A stretch of 13,526 nt of DNA from NCBI GenBank assembly GCA_964463285.1, contig CAYXBB010000041.1, positions 1 to 13,526 on the forward strand, written 5' to 3'. Source of the stretch: JAAZLS01 sp964463285. Its GTDB lineage: Bacteria > Bacillota > Dethiobacteria > DTU022. Below the pieces are notes generated by a model, which ran no database searches, had not been told where the DNA came from, and saw nothing but the letters and a program-made list of their open reading frames with translations. Each line of letters opens with the position of its first letter. The stretch's first letter is position 1. Positions 7,296 through 13,526 of this stretch are shown one piece after another. Both the position numbers and the translations under genes were made by a program.

Positions 7296-7670
7296 ATGAG
7301 CGCTTTGGGCCGTCATATTTTGGCTGAGTTCTACGGCTGTCCACCGGAAAAATTAAATAACACCGACTTAATAAAGCAAGACATGGTGGCGGCTGCCCTG
7401 GAAGCGGGGGCGGAGGTAATGGAGACGGTATTTCACCGATTTAGCCCCCAGGGAGTCAGCGGCGTAGTAGTGATTTCCGAATCCCACCTGGCTGTTCACA
7501 CCTGGCCGGAATTCGGATATGCCGCGGTAGATGTTTTTACATGTGGTCAAACTGTTGATCCATGGATATCGTGCGATTATCTTAAACAGAAGTTTTCTGC
7601 TAAAAATATGACTGCCCGGGAAATCAAACGAGGAATATTTGATGAAGAACTTTCACATAAAACCGCGTAA
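7296..7670 (+). CDS. speD: S-adenosylmethionine decarboxylase proenzyme (pyruvoyl-dependent)
   Basis: SpeD decarboxylates AdoMet to supply the aminopropyl donor for spermidine synthesis. The proenzyme cuts itself between Glu and Ser, and the Ser becomes the pyruvoyl cofactor. The 124-residue chain is the short bacterial class (SpeH type, as in Thermotoga and Bacillus). SESHLAVHTWPE at 61-72 holds the cleavage site E62/S63 and the processing residue H68, and C83 is the proton-donor cysteine; these positions coincide with those described for the Thermotoga enzyme. AAGGAGG precedes the ATG by about 7 bases. No speE (spermidine synthase) lies nearby, so the partner enzyme must be elsewhere, or the product is used by a carboxyspermidine-independent route not visible here. 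ndk follows in the same direction after 107 bases. Confidence 0.95.
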   Translation: MSALGRHILAEFYGCPPEKLNNTDLIKQDMVAAALEAGAEVMETVFHRFSPQGVSGVVVISESHLAVHTWPEFGYAAVDVFTCGQTVDPWISCDYLKQKFSAKNMTAREIKRGIFDEELSHKTA

Positions 7671-7719
7671 ACCGCACAAGCGCTTTCAGCAATTGTTTCT
7701 CATTAATGGGCAATAATAG

Positions 7720-7749
7720 AATATTAAACATAACATAATATTAAACATA
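7720..7749 (+). repeat. 13-bp direct repeat between speD and ndk
   Basis: AATATTAAACATA occurs at 7720-7732 and 7737-7749, 17 bases from start to start. It lies just upstream of the ndk ribosome binding site in an AT-rich gap and may be a recent local duplication or a pair of protein-binding sites. Confidence 0.5.
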
Positions 7750-7777
7750 TTTTAGGGTTTTACAGGGGGATTGACCG

Positions 7778-8239
7778 GTGATAATCAAAGAGCGAACATT
7801 TGTAATGATTAAACCCGATGCAGTACAGAGGATGCAGGCAGGTGAAATTATCGGGCGGCTGGAGAAAAAAGGCTTAAAACTGGTAGCCCTTAAGATGATG
7901 CAGGTGTCTCCCGGGCAGGCTGCCCGTCATTATGCTGAGCACCGGGAAAAAGGTTTTTACGAAAGTCTGATTTCCTTTATTACTTCCGGCCCGGTGGTAG
8001 CCATGGTGTGGGAAGGCGATCAGGCGATAGCGGTAGTGCGCAAACTGGTGGGCGAAACCAATCCACAAAATGCAGCTCCCGGGTCTATCAGGGGCGATTT
8101 GGCCATCTCAACCGGAAATAACGTGGTGCATGCCTCCGATTCACCGGACAGCGCTTCTCGGGAGATAAGCTTATTTTTTCAGGAGCAAGAGATTCACAAC
8201 TACCGGCTGGAGACAGAGGGTTGGATATATGGCGAATAG
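7778..8239 (+). CDS. ndk: nucleoside diphosphate kinase
   Basis: Ndk moves the gamma phosphate from ATP to NDPs through a phosphohistidine and balances GTP, CTP, UTP and dNTP pools in the cytoplasm. The 153 residues match the family (about 135-155). FVMIKPDAVQR at 8-18 carries the ATP-contacting K12; TNPQNAAPGSIRGDLA at 94-109 is the family signature; and the catalytic H118 lies in NNVVHASDS (114-122). The residue after the histidine is A, where G is usual; the family tolerates change there. The start is GTG at 7778 with AGGGGGA ending 7 bases before it. A terminator follows at 8281. With CodY present, the GTP pool that this enzyme feeds may have a regulatory meaning, but that is inference. 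Confidence 0.96.
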   Translation: MIIKERTFVMIKPDAVQRMQAGEIIGRLEKKGLKLVALKMMQVSPGQAARHYAEHREKGFYESLISFITSGPVVAMVWEGDQAIAVVRKLVGETNPQNAAPGSIRGDLAISTGNNVVHASDSPDSASREISLFFQEQEIHNYRLETEGWIYGE

Positions 8240-8280
8240 CGTATAGTTTATACATAGCCTATTACCGGTGAGCAAATCTT

Positions 8281-8309
8281 AAAGCGGGGGAAGAACCCGC
8301 TTTTGTTTT
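8281..8309 (+). terminator. intrinsic terminator after ndk
   Basis: AAAGCGGG (8281-8288) pairs with CCCGCTTT (8296-8303) around a 7-base loop, followed by TTTTGTTTT. It ends the speD-ndk segment and separates it from the nfeD promoter. Confidence 0.85.
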
Positions 8310-8375
8310 CCCAAGCACGGTATTGTCCAATTATATTATTACATTACAATCTTTATGTTTCCGATTTGTCCTAAA

Positions 8376-8384
8376 TGGTATAAA
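8376..8384 (+). promoter_or_regulatory. extended -10 promoter of nfeD-slipin
   Basis: TGGTATAAA at 8376-8384 is an extended -10 element (TG at 8376-8377, TATAAA at 8379-8384). No good -35 hexamer lies at the normal distance, which is typical for extended -10 promoters. The transcript would begin near 8391, about 57 bases before the CTG start. Confidence 0.5.
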
Positions 8385-8447
8385 ATATAGTTAATAGGGG
8401 GGTTGAGCTATCGGTGAAGCCGGTCACAGCCCAAAGGAGGATTTAAA

Positions 8448-9815
8448 CTGACCTTTGCAAATAATCACCACGGCCACCCGATTTTTAAATGCGGTCTTAT
8501 ACTGTTATTAATTTTAACCATGTGGGCGGTGGTTGCCTGCCCGCTTTCGGCCGGAGGCAAAACAGTAATCACCCTGCCCATGGAGGGGACCATTACTCCC
8601 GGCACGCTGGTATTTCTGGAAAGAATAATCCGCAACTCCGAACAGCTGCAAGCCGAACTGCTGGTTATTATAATGGATACTCCCGGTGGGCTGGTTGACG
8701 CCACCATCAGCATAAATTCTGCCATTTTAAATGCCCGGATACCGGTGGCCGTGCTGGTAGCTCCTTCCGGAGCTATTGCCGCCTCCGCGGGATCATTTAT
8801 TCTTCTCAGCTCCGATATTGCCGCCATGGCTCCCGGAACAACTATCGGTGCTGCTCAGCCGATCGCTCTCTCTCCCGAAGGGGTGGAAGAGGCCGGTGAT
8901 AAAACCACCAAATTCTTATCCGGGCACCTGCGAAATCTGGCCGGCGAAAAGGGAAGGCCTCCGGAGATAGCTGAAAAATTTATTTTAGAAAATCTTACTT
9001 TGAGCGCCCGGGAGGCCTATGAAGAAGGGGTTATAGAATATCTGGCAGCCGATCTGCCGGAACTTTTGAAACAACTTCACGGCCAGGAAATTCGCAAACA
9101 TGACAAAACATTTATGCTGGATACCGCCGACCCGGTAATTGAAGCCGGGAAAATGAATATCAACGAACAGATGCAAAACTGGTTAAGCGATCCCCAGATC
9201 TCTTTTTTGCTGCTGATGCTGGGTATCCTCGGCCTATACTTTGGTTTTAGCAACCCGGGAACTATGGTGCCGGAAGTGCTGGGAGGGATACTATTGGTTA
9301 TGGGTATATACGGAATTGGAATGTTTGAGGCTACCACCACCGGGCTGATACTGTTACTGTTAGGAGTAGGGTTGTTAGTAGCGGAAATTTTTACCCCGGG
9401 ATTTGGAATACTGGGAATAGGGGGCGGACTAAGCATGCTGGCGGGGGCGTTGCTGCTGCCCCACGAGCCCCTAATGGGGATAAACTGGTACAGCGGTTTT
9501 CGCCAAACCGTAATCGTGGTGGTGATAGCGGTAGTTGTTTTTTCCTTGTTGGCAGCGCAAAGGGTGCTTCATTACCGAAAACATCGCTGCACCGAAAGCA
9601 CATTTTTTACCGCTCCCCACAAAGGTACGGTAGTAAAGGAGTTGGCTCCGGAAGGGATGATCAAAGCGCAAGGGGAAATCTGGATAGCCCGCAGCGAAAA
9701 TGGTGAGATTATTAAGGAAGGAACAGAGGTGGAGGTGGTGCGGGCGGAAAGCACCCTGCTGTGGGTGCGCCCGGCAAACAAGCCGGAGAAATATGAACAA
9801 TCACGGGAGGTATAA
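8448..9815 (+). CDS. nfeD: long-form NfeD membrane protease (ClpP-class serine protease plus NfeD domain)
   Basis: Long NfeD proteins are membrane-bound serine proteases that cut partner stomatins. From the first ATG (8520) the signal sequence would be only a stub. From CTG at 8448, preceded by AAAGGAGG ending 7 bases upstream, the frame gives 455 residues with a full signal peptide: a polar start, Lys14, then the hydrophobic CGLILLLILTMWAVVA, then the cleavage region. No ATG, GTG or TTG lies between the upstream stop (8415) and 8520. Numbering from the CTG, the ClpP-like domain spans about 35-215, with the nucleophile Ser113 in GAIAASAGS and a lysine near 152-155 (KTTK) as candidate partner of the Ser-Lys dyad. 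DTPGGLVDAT near 77-86 is the conserved strand and loop. Four to five membrane segments follow (about 250-373), then a soluble OB-fold NfeD domain (about 385-445). The slipin gene follows 3 bases after the stop. Confidence 0.93.
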   Translation: MTFANNHHGHPIFKCGLILLLILTMWAVVACPLSAGGKTVITLPMEGTITPGTLVFLERIIRNSEQLQAELLVIIMDTPGGLVDATISINSAILNARIPVAVLVAPSGAIAASAGSFILLSSDIAAMAPGTTIGAAQPIALSPEGVEEAGDKTTKFLSGHLRNLAGEKGRPPEIAEKFILENLTLSAREAYEEGVIEYLAADLPELLKQLHGQEIRKHDKTFMLDTADPVIEAGKMNINEQMQNWLSDPQISFLLLMLGILGLYFGFSNPGTMVPEVLGGILLVMGIYGIGMFEATTTGLILLLLGVGLLVAEIFTPGFGILGIGGGLSMLAGALLLPHEPLMGINWYSGFRQTVIVVVIAVVVFSLLAAQRVLHYRKHRCTESTFFTAPHKGTVVKELAPEGMIKAQGEIWIARSENGEIIKEGTEVEVVRAESTLLWVRPANKPEKYEQSREV

Positions 9816-9818
9816 GCA

Positions 9819-10568
9819 ATGCCCTGGTTATTGCCTGTAATAATAATAATTTTGATTTTGTTGAGCTCTACCATCAAAGTAGTTCGGGAATATGAGCGTC
9901 TGGTGGTTTTCCGGTTGGGGCATATTGTGGGAGCCCGGGGCCCGGGCCTGGTAATAATAATTCCCTTCATCGATCGCACCATTAAAATACCGCTGCGAAT
10001 TGTTACCCTGGATGTGCCTACCCAGGAGGTGATCACCCGAGATAACGTTACCACCAGTGTAAACGCGGTGGTTTACTACCGGGTGCTGGATCCTACCCGG
10101 GCGGTAATCAATGTGGAGGAGTACCGCTATGCTACCGCCCAGCTGGCCCAGACCACCTTGCGAAGTGTGGTCGGCCAGGCCGATCTGGATGAACTGCTTT
10201 CGGAAAGGGACAAACTGAACATATTAATCCAGCAGATCCTTGACCAGGCCACCGATCCCTGGGGAATAAAGGTTTCTGCGGTGGAGATCAAAGACGTGGT
10301 CATTGCCGAAAGCCTGCAAAAAGCTATCTCTCGCCAGGCTACCGCGGAGAGAGAGCGGCGGGCTATTATTGTTCAGGCCGATGGTGAAAAAGAGGCCGCC
10401 AAAAAACTGGCGGAGGCGGCTCAGATCTTAAGCGAACAGGATGGAGCACTTTACTTGCGGTTGCTGCGAACCTTGCCGGAAATTGCCAGCCAGCAAGGCT
10501 CCCTGATCGCCTTTCCCCTGCCCATGGAACTTCGCCACCTGTTTCCCCCGATGACGGGTAAAGACTAA
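9819..10568 (+). CDS. slipin (stomatin/prohibitin, SPFH family) membrane scaffold
   Basis: Slipins form large oligomers on the membrane and are the usual partner and substrate of long NfeD. The 249 residues comprise one amino-terminal hydrophobic segment (3-16), then an SPFH domain (about 20-185) with ERLVVFRLGHIVGARGPGL at 26-44, a stomatin hallmark, and TRDNVTTSVNAVVYYRV at 73-89. A charged helix of coiled-coil type (about 165-205, ATAERERRA and ADGEKEAAKKLAEAA) and a short C-terminal tail complete it. Length fits bacterial slipins (about 250-260). The ATG has GGGAGG ending 8 bases upstream and lies 3 bases after the nfeD stop, so the pair is one operon and probably translationally coupled. 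A role in membrane integrity or stress is known of the family and inferred here. Confidence 0.95.
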   Translation: MPWLLPVIIIILILLSSTIKVVREYERLVVFRLGHIVGARGPGLVIIIPFIDRTIKIPLRIVTLDVPTQEVITRDNVTTSVNAVVYYRVLDPTRAVINVEEYRYATAQLAQTTLRSVVGQADLDELLSERDKLNILIQQILDQATDPWGIKVSAVEIKDVVIAESLQKAISRQATAERERRAIIVQADGEKEAAKKLAEAAQILSEQDGALYLRLLRTLPEIASQQGSLIAFPLPMELRHLFPPMTGKD

Positions 10569-10594
10569 ATTTGTTTTTTTTAGCGCTGGCCCCT

Positions 10595-10667
10595 GGTCCG
10601 CCGGTCTTTAGGGTAACGTACCTTTAGGGCAGCGCATCCTTAAGGGTGCGCTGCTACCTAGGCGGCC
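10595..10667 (+). other. branched RNA-like structure downstream of slipin
   Basis: An outer stem GGtCCGCC (10595-10602) with GGCGGCC (10661-10667) encloses two hairpins: GGTA/TACC around ACG (10612-10622), and an 11-bp stem 10629-10639 with 10644-10654 around TTAA (one G-U pair). CTTTAGGG is repeated at 10606-10613 and 10622-10629. No T-tract follows. It could be a 3' UTR structure of the nfeD-slipin mRNA or part of a small RNA. I recognise no known family. Confidence 0.45.
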
Positions 10668-10696
10668 GGTACCGAAACACTATGGCGTTTACACCC

Positions 10697-10725
10697 TTGT
10701 AATGTTTGCCGAAAGCAGCTATAAT
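10697..10725 (+). promoter_or_regulatory. promoter of tRNA-Leu
   Basis: TTGTAA at 10697-10702 and a perfect TATAAT at 10720-10725 have a 17-base spacer. The predicted start is about 12 bases before the mature tRNA 5' end. Confidence 0.75.
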
Positions 10726-10744
10726 GTTACTGAGAGTTGAACAG

Positions 10745-10830
10745 GCGAGCGTGGCGGAATGGCAGACGCGCTAGGTTCAGGACCTAGTGTCCGCGAGGGC
10801 GTGGAGGTTCAACTCCTCTCGCTCGCACCA
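10745..10830 (+). tRNA. tRNA-Leu(CAG)
   Basis: The acceptor stem GCGAGCG (10745-10751) pairs with CGCTCGC, followed by A and an encoded CCA ending at 10830. The D-arm contains GGCGGAATGGCAGACGC. The anticodon stem CTAGG/CCTAG encloses TTCAGGA, whose central triplet CAG reads CUG. A long variable arm (TGTCCGCGAGGGCG), typical of class II leucine tRNAs, is followed by the T-arm GGAGGTTCAACTCCTC. The 86 bases including CCA are normal. It has its own promoter and terminator. Confidence 0.97.
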
Positions 10831-10833
10831 CTT

Positions 10834-10861
10834 AAAAACCCTTGCAACGCAGGGGTTTTTT
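10834..10861 (+). terminator. intrinsic terminator of tRNA-Leu
   Basis: AAAAACCCTTGC (10834-10845) pairs with GCAGGGGTTTTT (10849-10860) around AAC, 12 bp with one G-U pair, and ends in six Ts. It lies 3 bases after the CCA end. Confidence 0.88.
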
Positions 10862-10870
10862 GATGTGTAC

Positions 10871-10949
10871 CCGGCATGGTTGCAGTTAAACGGGGGTAAG
10901 CTCCCGGTGCTGTTTTCTGTTATCGAATCGGTATGAATGCCGGAGGTGA
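10871..10949 (+). promoter_or_regulatory. structured leader touching the ribosome binding site of the GGDEF gene
   Basis: CCGGCAT (10871-10877) and ATGCCGG (10937-10943) can form a perfect 7-bp stem whose 3' strand covers the first two bases of the Shine-Dalgarno GGAGGTGA (10942-10949). Inside it, CGGGGGTAAGCTCCCG (10891-10906) forms a 6-bp hairpin. This could control access to the ribosome binding site. I could not match it to the c-di-GMP riboswitch classes I know. No clear promoter is visible between the tRNA terminator and the gene. Confidence 0.4.
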
Positions 10950-10957
10950 CTATAATA

Positions 10958-12097
10958 ATGCCGACGATGTTTCTATACCTGGAATTAAATTTCTTTGCCA
11001 TAGCAATCCTGTTGGTAATTGCCTTAAACATGCGTAGCCAAGACGGCCGCTACTTATTAGATCAGAAGCTTTTTTTGGCGTTGTTATTTGTCTGTGCACT
11101 TCTTTTAGCTTTGGATTCATGGATGCGGGTTTTAAATGGTAAGCCGGGCGAGCATATACGGTCGTGGTTTATACTGGCCATTGTGTTTTACAATATTTTG
11201 AATCCGATTATCTGTATGATTTGGTACAATTATATCAATTATTATGTTTATGGAGATAAATTGCGTATAGCCAAAATACTGCCCCCCTTATTCCTCCCGA
11301 TAGTCATTAATACGGTTTTATCCATTGCGAGCATTTTTTCTAATATTTATTTTATCTTTGATGAGAATAATGTTTATGCCCAGGGACGGTTTATCTATAT
11401 TCTGTTGGGGATATGTCTTTATATGATTATCTACACAGTTATATTTCTGATTAAAAACCGGCAAAAAATTACGCAAAAAGAGTTCTTTTATTTTTCATCT
11501 TTTGCAGTTATTCCATCAATAGGCGGGATCATACAAGTCATAGTTTCTGGAATCAATACTATATGGATCGCTGCGACTCTGTCTATTTTGATTATCTTCA
11601 TCAATATTCAAAAGGGGCAGTTACACACGGATTATTTAACCGGAGTTAATAATCGGAGATACCTTGATAACTTTCTTCATACCATTATAAGAAATAAGGG
11701 CTGCAGGCTGATAGCCGGCATCATGATTGATATTGATACCTTTAAGATGATCAATGATGTCTATGGACACAGCCAAGGCGACGAAGCGCTTAAACATACC
11801 GCACAATTACTTAGAGATACATTTAGAAAAAACGATTTTATTGCCAGGTATGGTGGAGATGAATTTGTTATTATTATGGGAATCAATGCGCAGTCCGAGC
11901 TCACCGAAATGGTGCAGAGGTTAAAGGAAAACGTATCTCAGTTTAATTTAAAGAAGCTGACCCCATACGAAATCAACCTGAGCATTGGATATGATTGCTA
12001 TGAAAAGGAATCAAAGATATCAACCGATGAATTTTTGAAAAGAATAGATCATCGGATGTATTTAGACAAACAAAAAATACATTCTTTTACGAAATAG
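10958..12097 (+). CDS. membrane-bound diguanylate cyclase (GGDEF domain)
   Basis: The enzyme makes cyclic di-GMP from two GTP. From ATG 10958 the protein has 379 residues. That start is preferred because GGAGGTGA at 10942-10949 lies 8 bases before it; the in-frame ATG at 10937 lies upstream of this site and lacks one. Residues about 1-220 form a sensor region with about six hydrophobic helices and short loops, resembling no sensor domain I can name. The GGDEF domain (about 223-379) begins with TDYLTGVNNRRYLDNFL, has the metal-binding segment GIMIDIDTFKMINDVYGH, and has an intact GGDEF at 299-303. RKND at 290-293 sits exactly five residues before it and is a full inhibitory I-site, so product feedback is likely. 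No EAL domain is present. Base composition is visibly more AT-rich than in the flanking genes, which may point to acquisition next to the tRNA gene. Confidence 0.92.
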   Translation: MPTMFLYLELNFFAIAILLVIALNMRSQDGRYLLDQKLFLALLFVCALLLALDSWMRVLNGKPGEHIRSWFILAIVFYNILNPIICMIWYNYINYYVYGDKLRIAKILPPLFLPIVINTVLSIASIFSNIYFIFDENNVYAQGRFIYILLGICLYMIIYTVIFLIKNRQKITQKEFFYFSSFAVIPSIGGIIQVIVSGINTIWIAATLSILIIFINIQKGQLHTDYLTGVNNRRYLDNFLHTIIRNKGCRLIAGIMIDIDTFKMINDVYGHSQGDEALKHTAQLLRDTFRKNDFIARYGGDEFVIIMGINAQSELTEMVQRLKENVSQFNLKKLTPYEINLSIGYDCYEKESKISTDEFLKRIDHRMYLDKQKIHSFTK

Positions 12098-12221
12098 CAT
12101 AAGACCGCAATCAAATATACAAAATCATCATTAATGCCATTTTGGGGCTTTTAGCCCATCAGCAATCCATGGCCTGTCGTTCTTTTAAAATTGCTTCCCC
12201 AGCTTGTTTATTTTATGTTAC

Positions 12222-12227
12222 TATAAT
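12222..12227 (+). promoter_or_regulatory. possible -10 box of ald
   Basis: A perfect TATAAT lies 33 bases before the ald ATG. The nearest -35-like hexamer, TTGTTT at 12204-12209, is too close (12 bases), so the promoter may need an activator or may be misplaced. The remaining gap 12098-12260 holds only a weak 5-bp hairpin (12145-12157). Confidence 0.35.
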
Positions 12228-12260
12228 AATTAAACTATTTACCGGAAAGGTGATTATAGA

Positions 12261-13364
12261 ATGATTATCGGTGTTCCCAAGGAAATTAAAACTGACGAAA
12301 ATCGAGTAGCCATCATCCCGGGAGCGATAACAGCATTTATCAACAAAGGACACCGGGTGTTGATAGAAAAGGGAGCCGGAAAGGGCAGCGGCATCGAAGA
12401 CGCTGAATTCTCTCATTTTGGTGCGGAGATTGTTAGCACGGCAAGTGAGCTCTATGAAAGAGCGGAGATGATATACAAGGTTAAAGAACCCCAGCTGGTG
12501 GAATATGATCTGCTGCGGGAGGGACAAATCCTTTTTGCCTATTTGCACCTGGCGGCTGAACCGGAGCTGGCTCGTGTGCTTATAGAGAAAAAAGTGGCGG
12601 CCATGGCTTATGAAACGGTGGTTGTCGACGGGACTATTCCCATGCTGGCGCCGATGAGCGAGATCGCCGGGCGGATGGCCACCCAAATTGGAGCACATTT
12701 TTTGGAGAAATCCAATGGGGGGATCGGTATACTGCTGGGAGGGGTGCCCGGCGTTACCCCTGCGGATGTGGTTGTTCTTGGGGGCGGCATCGTGGGGATG
12801 AATGCGGCCAGGGTCGCCATGGGGATGGGGGCCAAGGTTACCGTTATTGATAACAATGTCCAGCGGCTGCGCTATCTGGACGAGGCAAACGGCGGCCGGT
12901 GGTTAACCCTTTATTCCAACCCACAGAACATTGCACAGGCGGTTTCCAGGGCCGACCTGCTTATCGGTGCGGTCTTGATCCCCGGCGGGCGCACCCCGGT
13001 CCTTTGCAGCAAAGAAATGATCCAGACTATGCGCCCGGGGACGGTAGTGGTAGATGTGGCTATCGACCAGGGGGGATGCATTGAGACGGCGGATCATACC
13101 ACCAACCACAGTGCGCCTACCTTTGAACGATACGGTGTTCTTCATTATGCCGTCTCCAACATACCCGGGGCTGTGCCCCGGACCTCCACCCATGCTCTCA
13201 ATAATGCCACCCTTCCTTTTGCGCTGGAGCTGGCCGATAAAGGTTGCAGCCGGGTTATTGCCGAAAAATCGCCGTTAAACAAGGGAATCAATATTATTAA
13301 CGGCCGGGTGGTTAACCGGGCGGTGGCCGAAGCGCTGTCCTTAAGCTGCGAGGTTTTGGAATGA
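12261..13364 (+). CDS. ald: alanine dehydrogenase
   Basis: Ald interconverts L-alanine and pyruvate plus ammonia with NAD(H), in the cytoplasm. The 367 residues match the family (about 370). The amino end MIIGVPKEIKTDENRVA carries R15; K75 in YKVKEPQ and H96 in AYLHLAAE are the substrate-binding and catalytic residues at the positions described for the Mycobacterium enzyme. D269 in VAIDQGG corresponds to its catalytic aspartate. The Rossmann motif LGGGIVG is at 173-179, with D197 after the second strand as the likely NAD ribose contact. HAL at 312-314 and NNATLPFA at 315-322 are also family-typical. AAAGGTGA ends 7 bases before the ATG. In spore formers the gene serves alanine catabolism; here, with the acyl-CoA synthetase and CodY nearby, fermentation of alanine is an inference. 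Confidence 0.96.
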   Translation: MIIGVPKEIKTDENRVAIIPGAITAFINKGHRVLIEKGAGKGSGIEDAEFSHFGAEIVSTASELYERAEMIYKVKEPQLVEYDLLREGQILFAYLHLAAEPELARVLIEKKVAAMAYETVVVDGTIPMLAPMSEIAGRMATQIGAHFLEKSNGGIGILLGGVPGVTPADVVVLGGGIVGMNAARVAMGMGAKVTVIDNNVQRLRYLDEANGGRWLTLYSNPQNIAQAVSRADLLIGAVLIPGGRTPVLCSKEMIQTMRPGTVVVDVAIDQGGCIETADHTTNHSAPTFERYGVLHYAVSNIPGAVPRTSTHALNNATLPFALELADKGCSRVIAEKSPLNKGINIINGRVVNRAVAEALSLSCEVLE

Positions 13365-13387
13365 TTTGCGTAGCAGTGCGCTTTTTT

Positions 13388-13420
13388 ACCGCCAGGTTCG
13401 AGCGTATATAGTAAGGCGGT
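13388..13420. repeat. inverted repeat between ald and the ABC transporter gene
   Basis: ACCGCC (13388-13393) and GGCGGT (13415-13420) form a 6-bp stem with a 21-base loop in the convergent gap. Just before it, six Ts (13382-13387) follow a 4-bp GCGT/GCGC stem, possibly a weak terminator of ald. Neither is strong. Confidence 0.3.
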
Positions 13421-13429
13421 GCAGCTATT

Positions 13430-13526
13430 TTAAGCCGGTTGCACCAGGGCCACCGATTCGAACTGGCTGTTATAAAGTTCCGCGTAGAAGCCGTTCAGGC
13501 TCAAAAGCTCCCGGTGGTTGCCGCTT
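13430..13526 (-). CDS. ABC transporter (exporter type, fused ATPase), C-terminal end only
   Basis: Reading the minus strand from the window edge gives 31 codons, SGNHRELLSLNGFYAELYNS and then QFESVALVQPA, before a TAA at 13430-13432. The pattern G-x-H-x-E-L-L...GFYAxLYxxQF is the usual tail after the ATPase domain (just past the H-loop region) of MsbA/MdlB-like half-transporters. The rest lies outside the window, so substrate and partner cannot be judged. It converges on ald. Confidence 0.82.
   Translation of the reverse strand, partial: SGNHRELLSLNGFYAELYNSQFESVALVQPA

Noticed and set aside
8396..8447. Cobalamin- or preQ1-like leader before nfeD
   Set aside because: Only short competing hairpins (GGTGAAGCC/GGTCAC) are seen and no conserved aptamer core.
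10871..10949. c-di-GMP riboswitch (GEMM class) upstream of the GGDEF gene
   Set aside because: The A-rich CAC and GCAAAG-type core elements of GEMM aptamers are absent. Retained only as an unknown leader structure.
10777..11031. Minus-strand reading frame of 84 codons across the tRNA-Leu
   Set aside because: It runs antisense through the tRNA and its terminator, with no recognisable product; chance frame.
1..13526. CRISPR arrays, insertion sequences, integrases, phage or toxin-antitoxin genes
   Set aside because: No regularly spaced repeats, transposase motifs or terminal inverted repeats with flanking duplications were seen on either strand.

Overview
The window looks like chromosomal DNA of an anaerobic member of the Bacillota (Clostridia, perhaps a Peptococcaceae- or Syntrophomonas-like lineage). 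The reasons are CodY (a regulator confined to Bacillota), strong GGAGG-type ribosome binding sites, use of TTG, GTG and apparently CTG starts, a Firmicute-style 6S RNA candidate, and an ADP-forming acyl-CoA synthetase together with alanine dehydrogenase, which suggests amino-acid or organic-acid fermentation. Genus cannot be fixed from sequence reading alone. There is no phage, transposase, CRISPR array or integrase.

Layout. (1) 1-55: 5' part of tRNA-Pro(GGG) on the minus strand, with its own promoter. (2) 183-3244: a Trk potassium-uptake operon, with a good promoter, a structured leader of about 130 nt, trkA from a TTG start, and trkH overlapping it by one base. (3) 3245-3915: no protein gene. 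It holds a promoter, a structured RNA of about 180 nt with its own terminator that folds like 6S RNA, and a second long hairpin. (4) 3916-4713: codY, standing alone. (5) 4810-6930, minus strand: one-piece (alpha-beta fused) ADP-forming acyl-CoA synthetase, convergent with codY. (6) 6931-7295: divergent intergenic region with a TTGCAC/GTGCAA repeat set, a long hairpin and a clear speD promoter. (7) 7296-8239: speD (AdoMet decarboxylase) and ndk, closed by a terminator. (8) 8376-10568: long-form NfeD membrane serine protease, whose best start is a CTG that restores a complete signal peptide, followed 3 bases later by a slipin/stomatin. (9) 10595-10861: a branched RNA-like structure, then tRNA-Leu(CAG) with promoter and terminator. 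(10) 10871-12097: a leader whose closing stem reaches into the Shine-Dalgarno, then an AT-richer membrane diguanylate cyclase. (11) 12261-13364: ald. (12) 13430-13526, minus strand: the C-terminal tail of an ABC exporter.

How the genes fit. TrkA and TrkH form a gated K+ uptake system. The acyl-CoA synthetase can make ATP from acyl-CoA, and Ald links alanine to pyruvate and NADH. CodY in this phylum reads branched-chain amino acids (and GTP in many species) to control such metabolism, and Ndk feeds the GTP pool. NfeD and slipin form a known membrane quality-control pair. No frankly new multi-gene system is visible. The less ordinary material is non-coding: the 6S-like RNA, structured leaders of trkA and the GGDEF gene, the element between slipin and tRNA-Leu, and the CTG start of nfeD.
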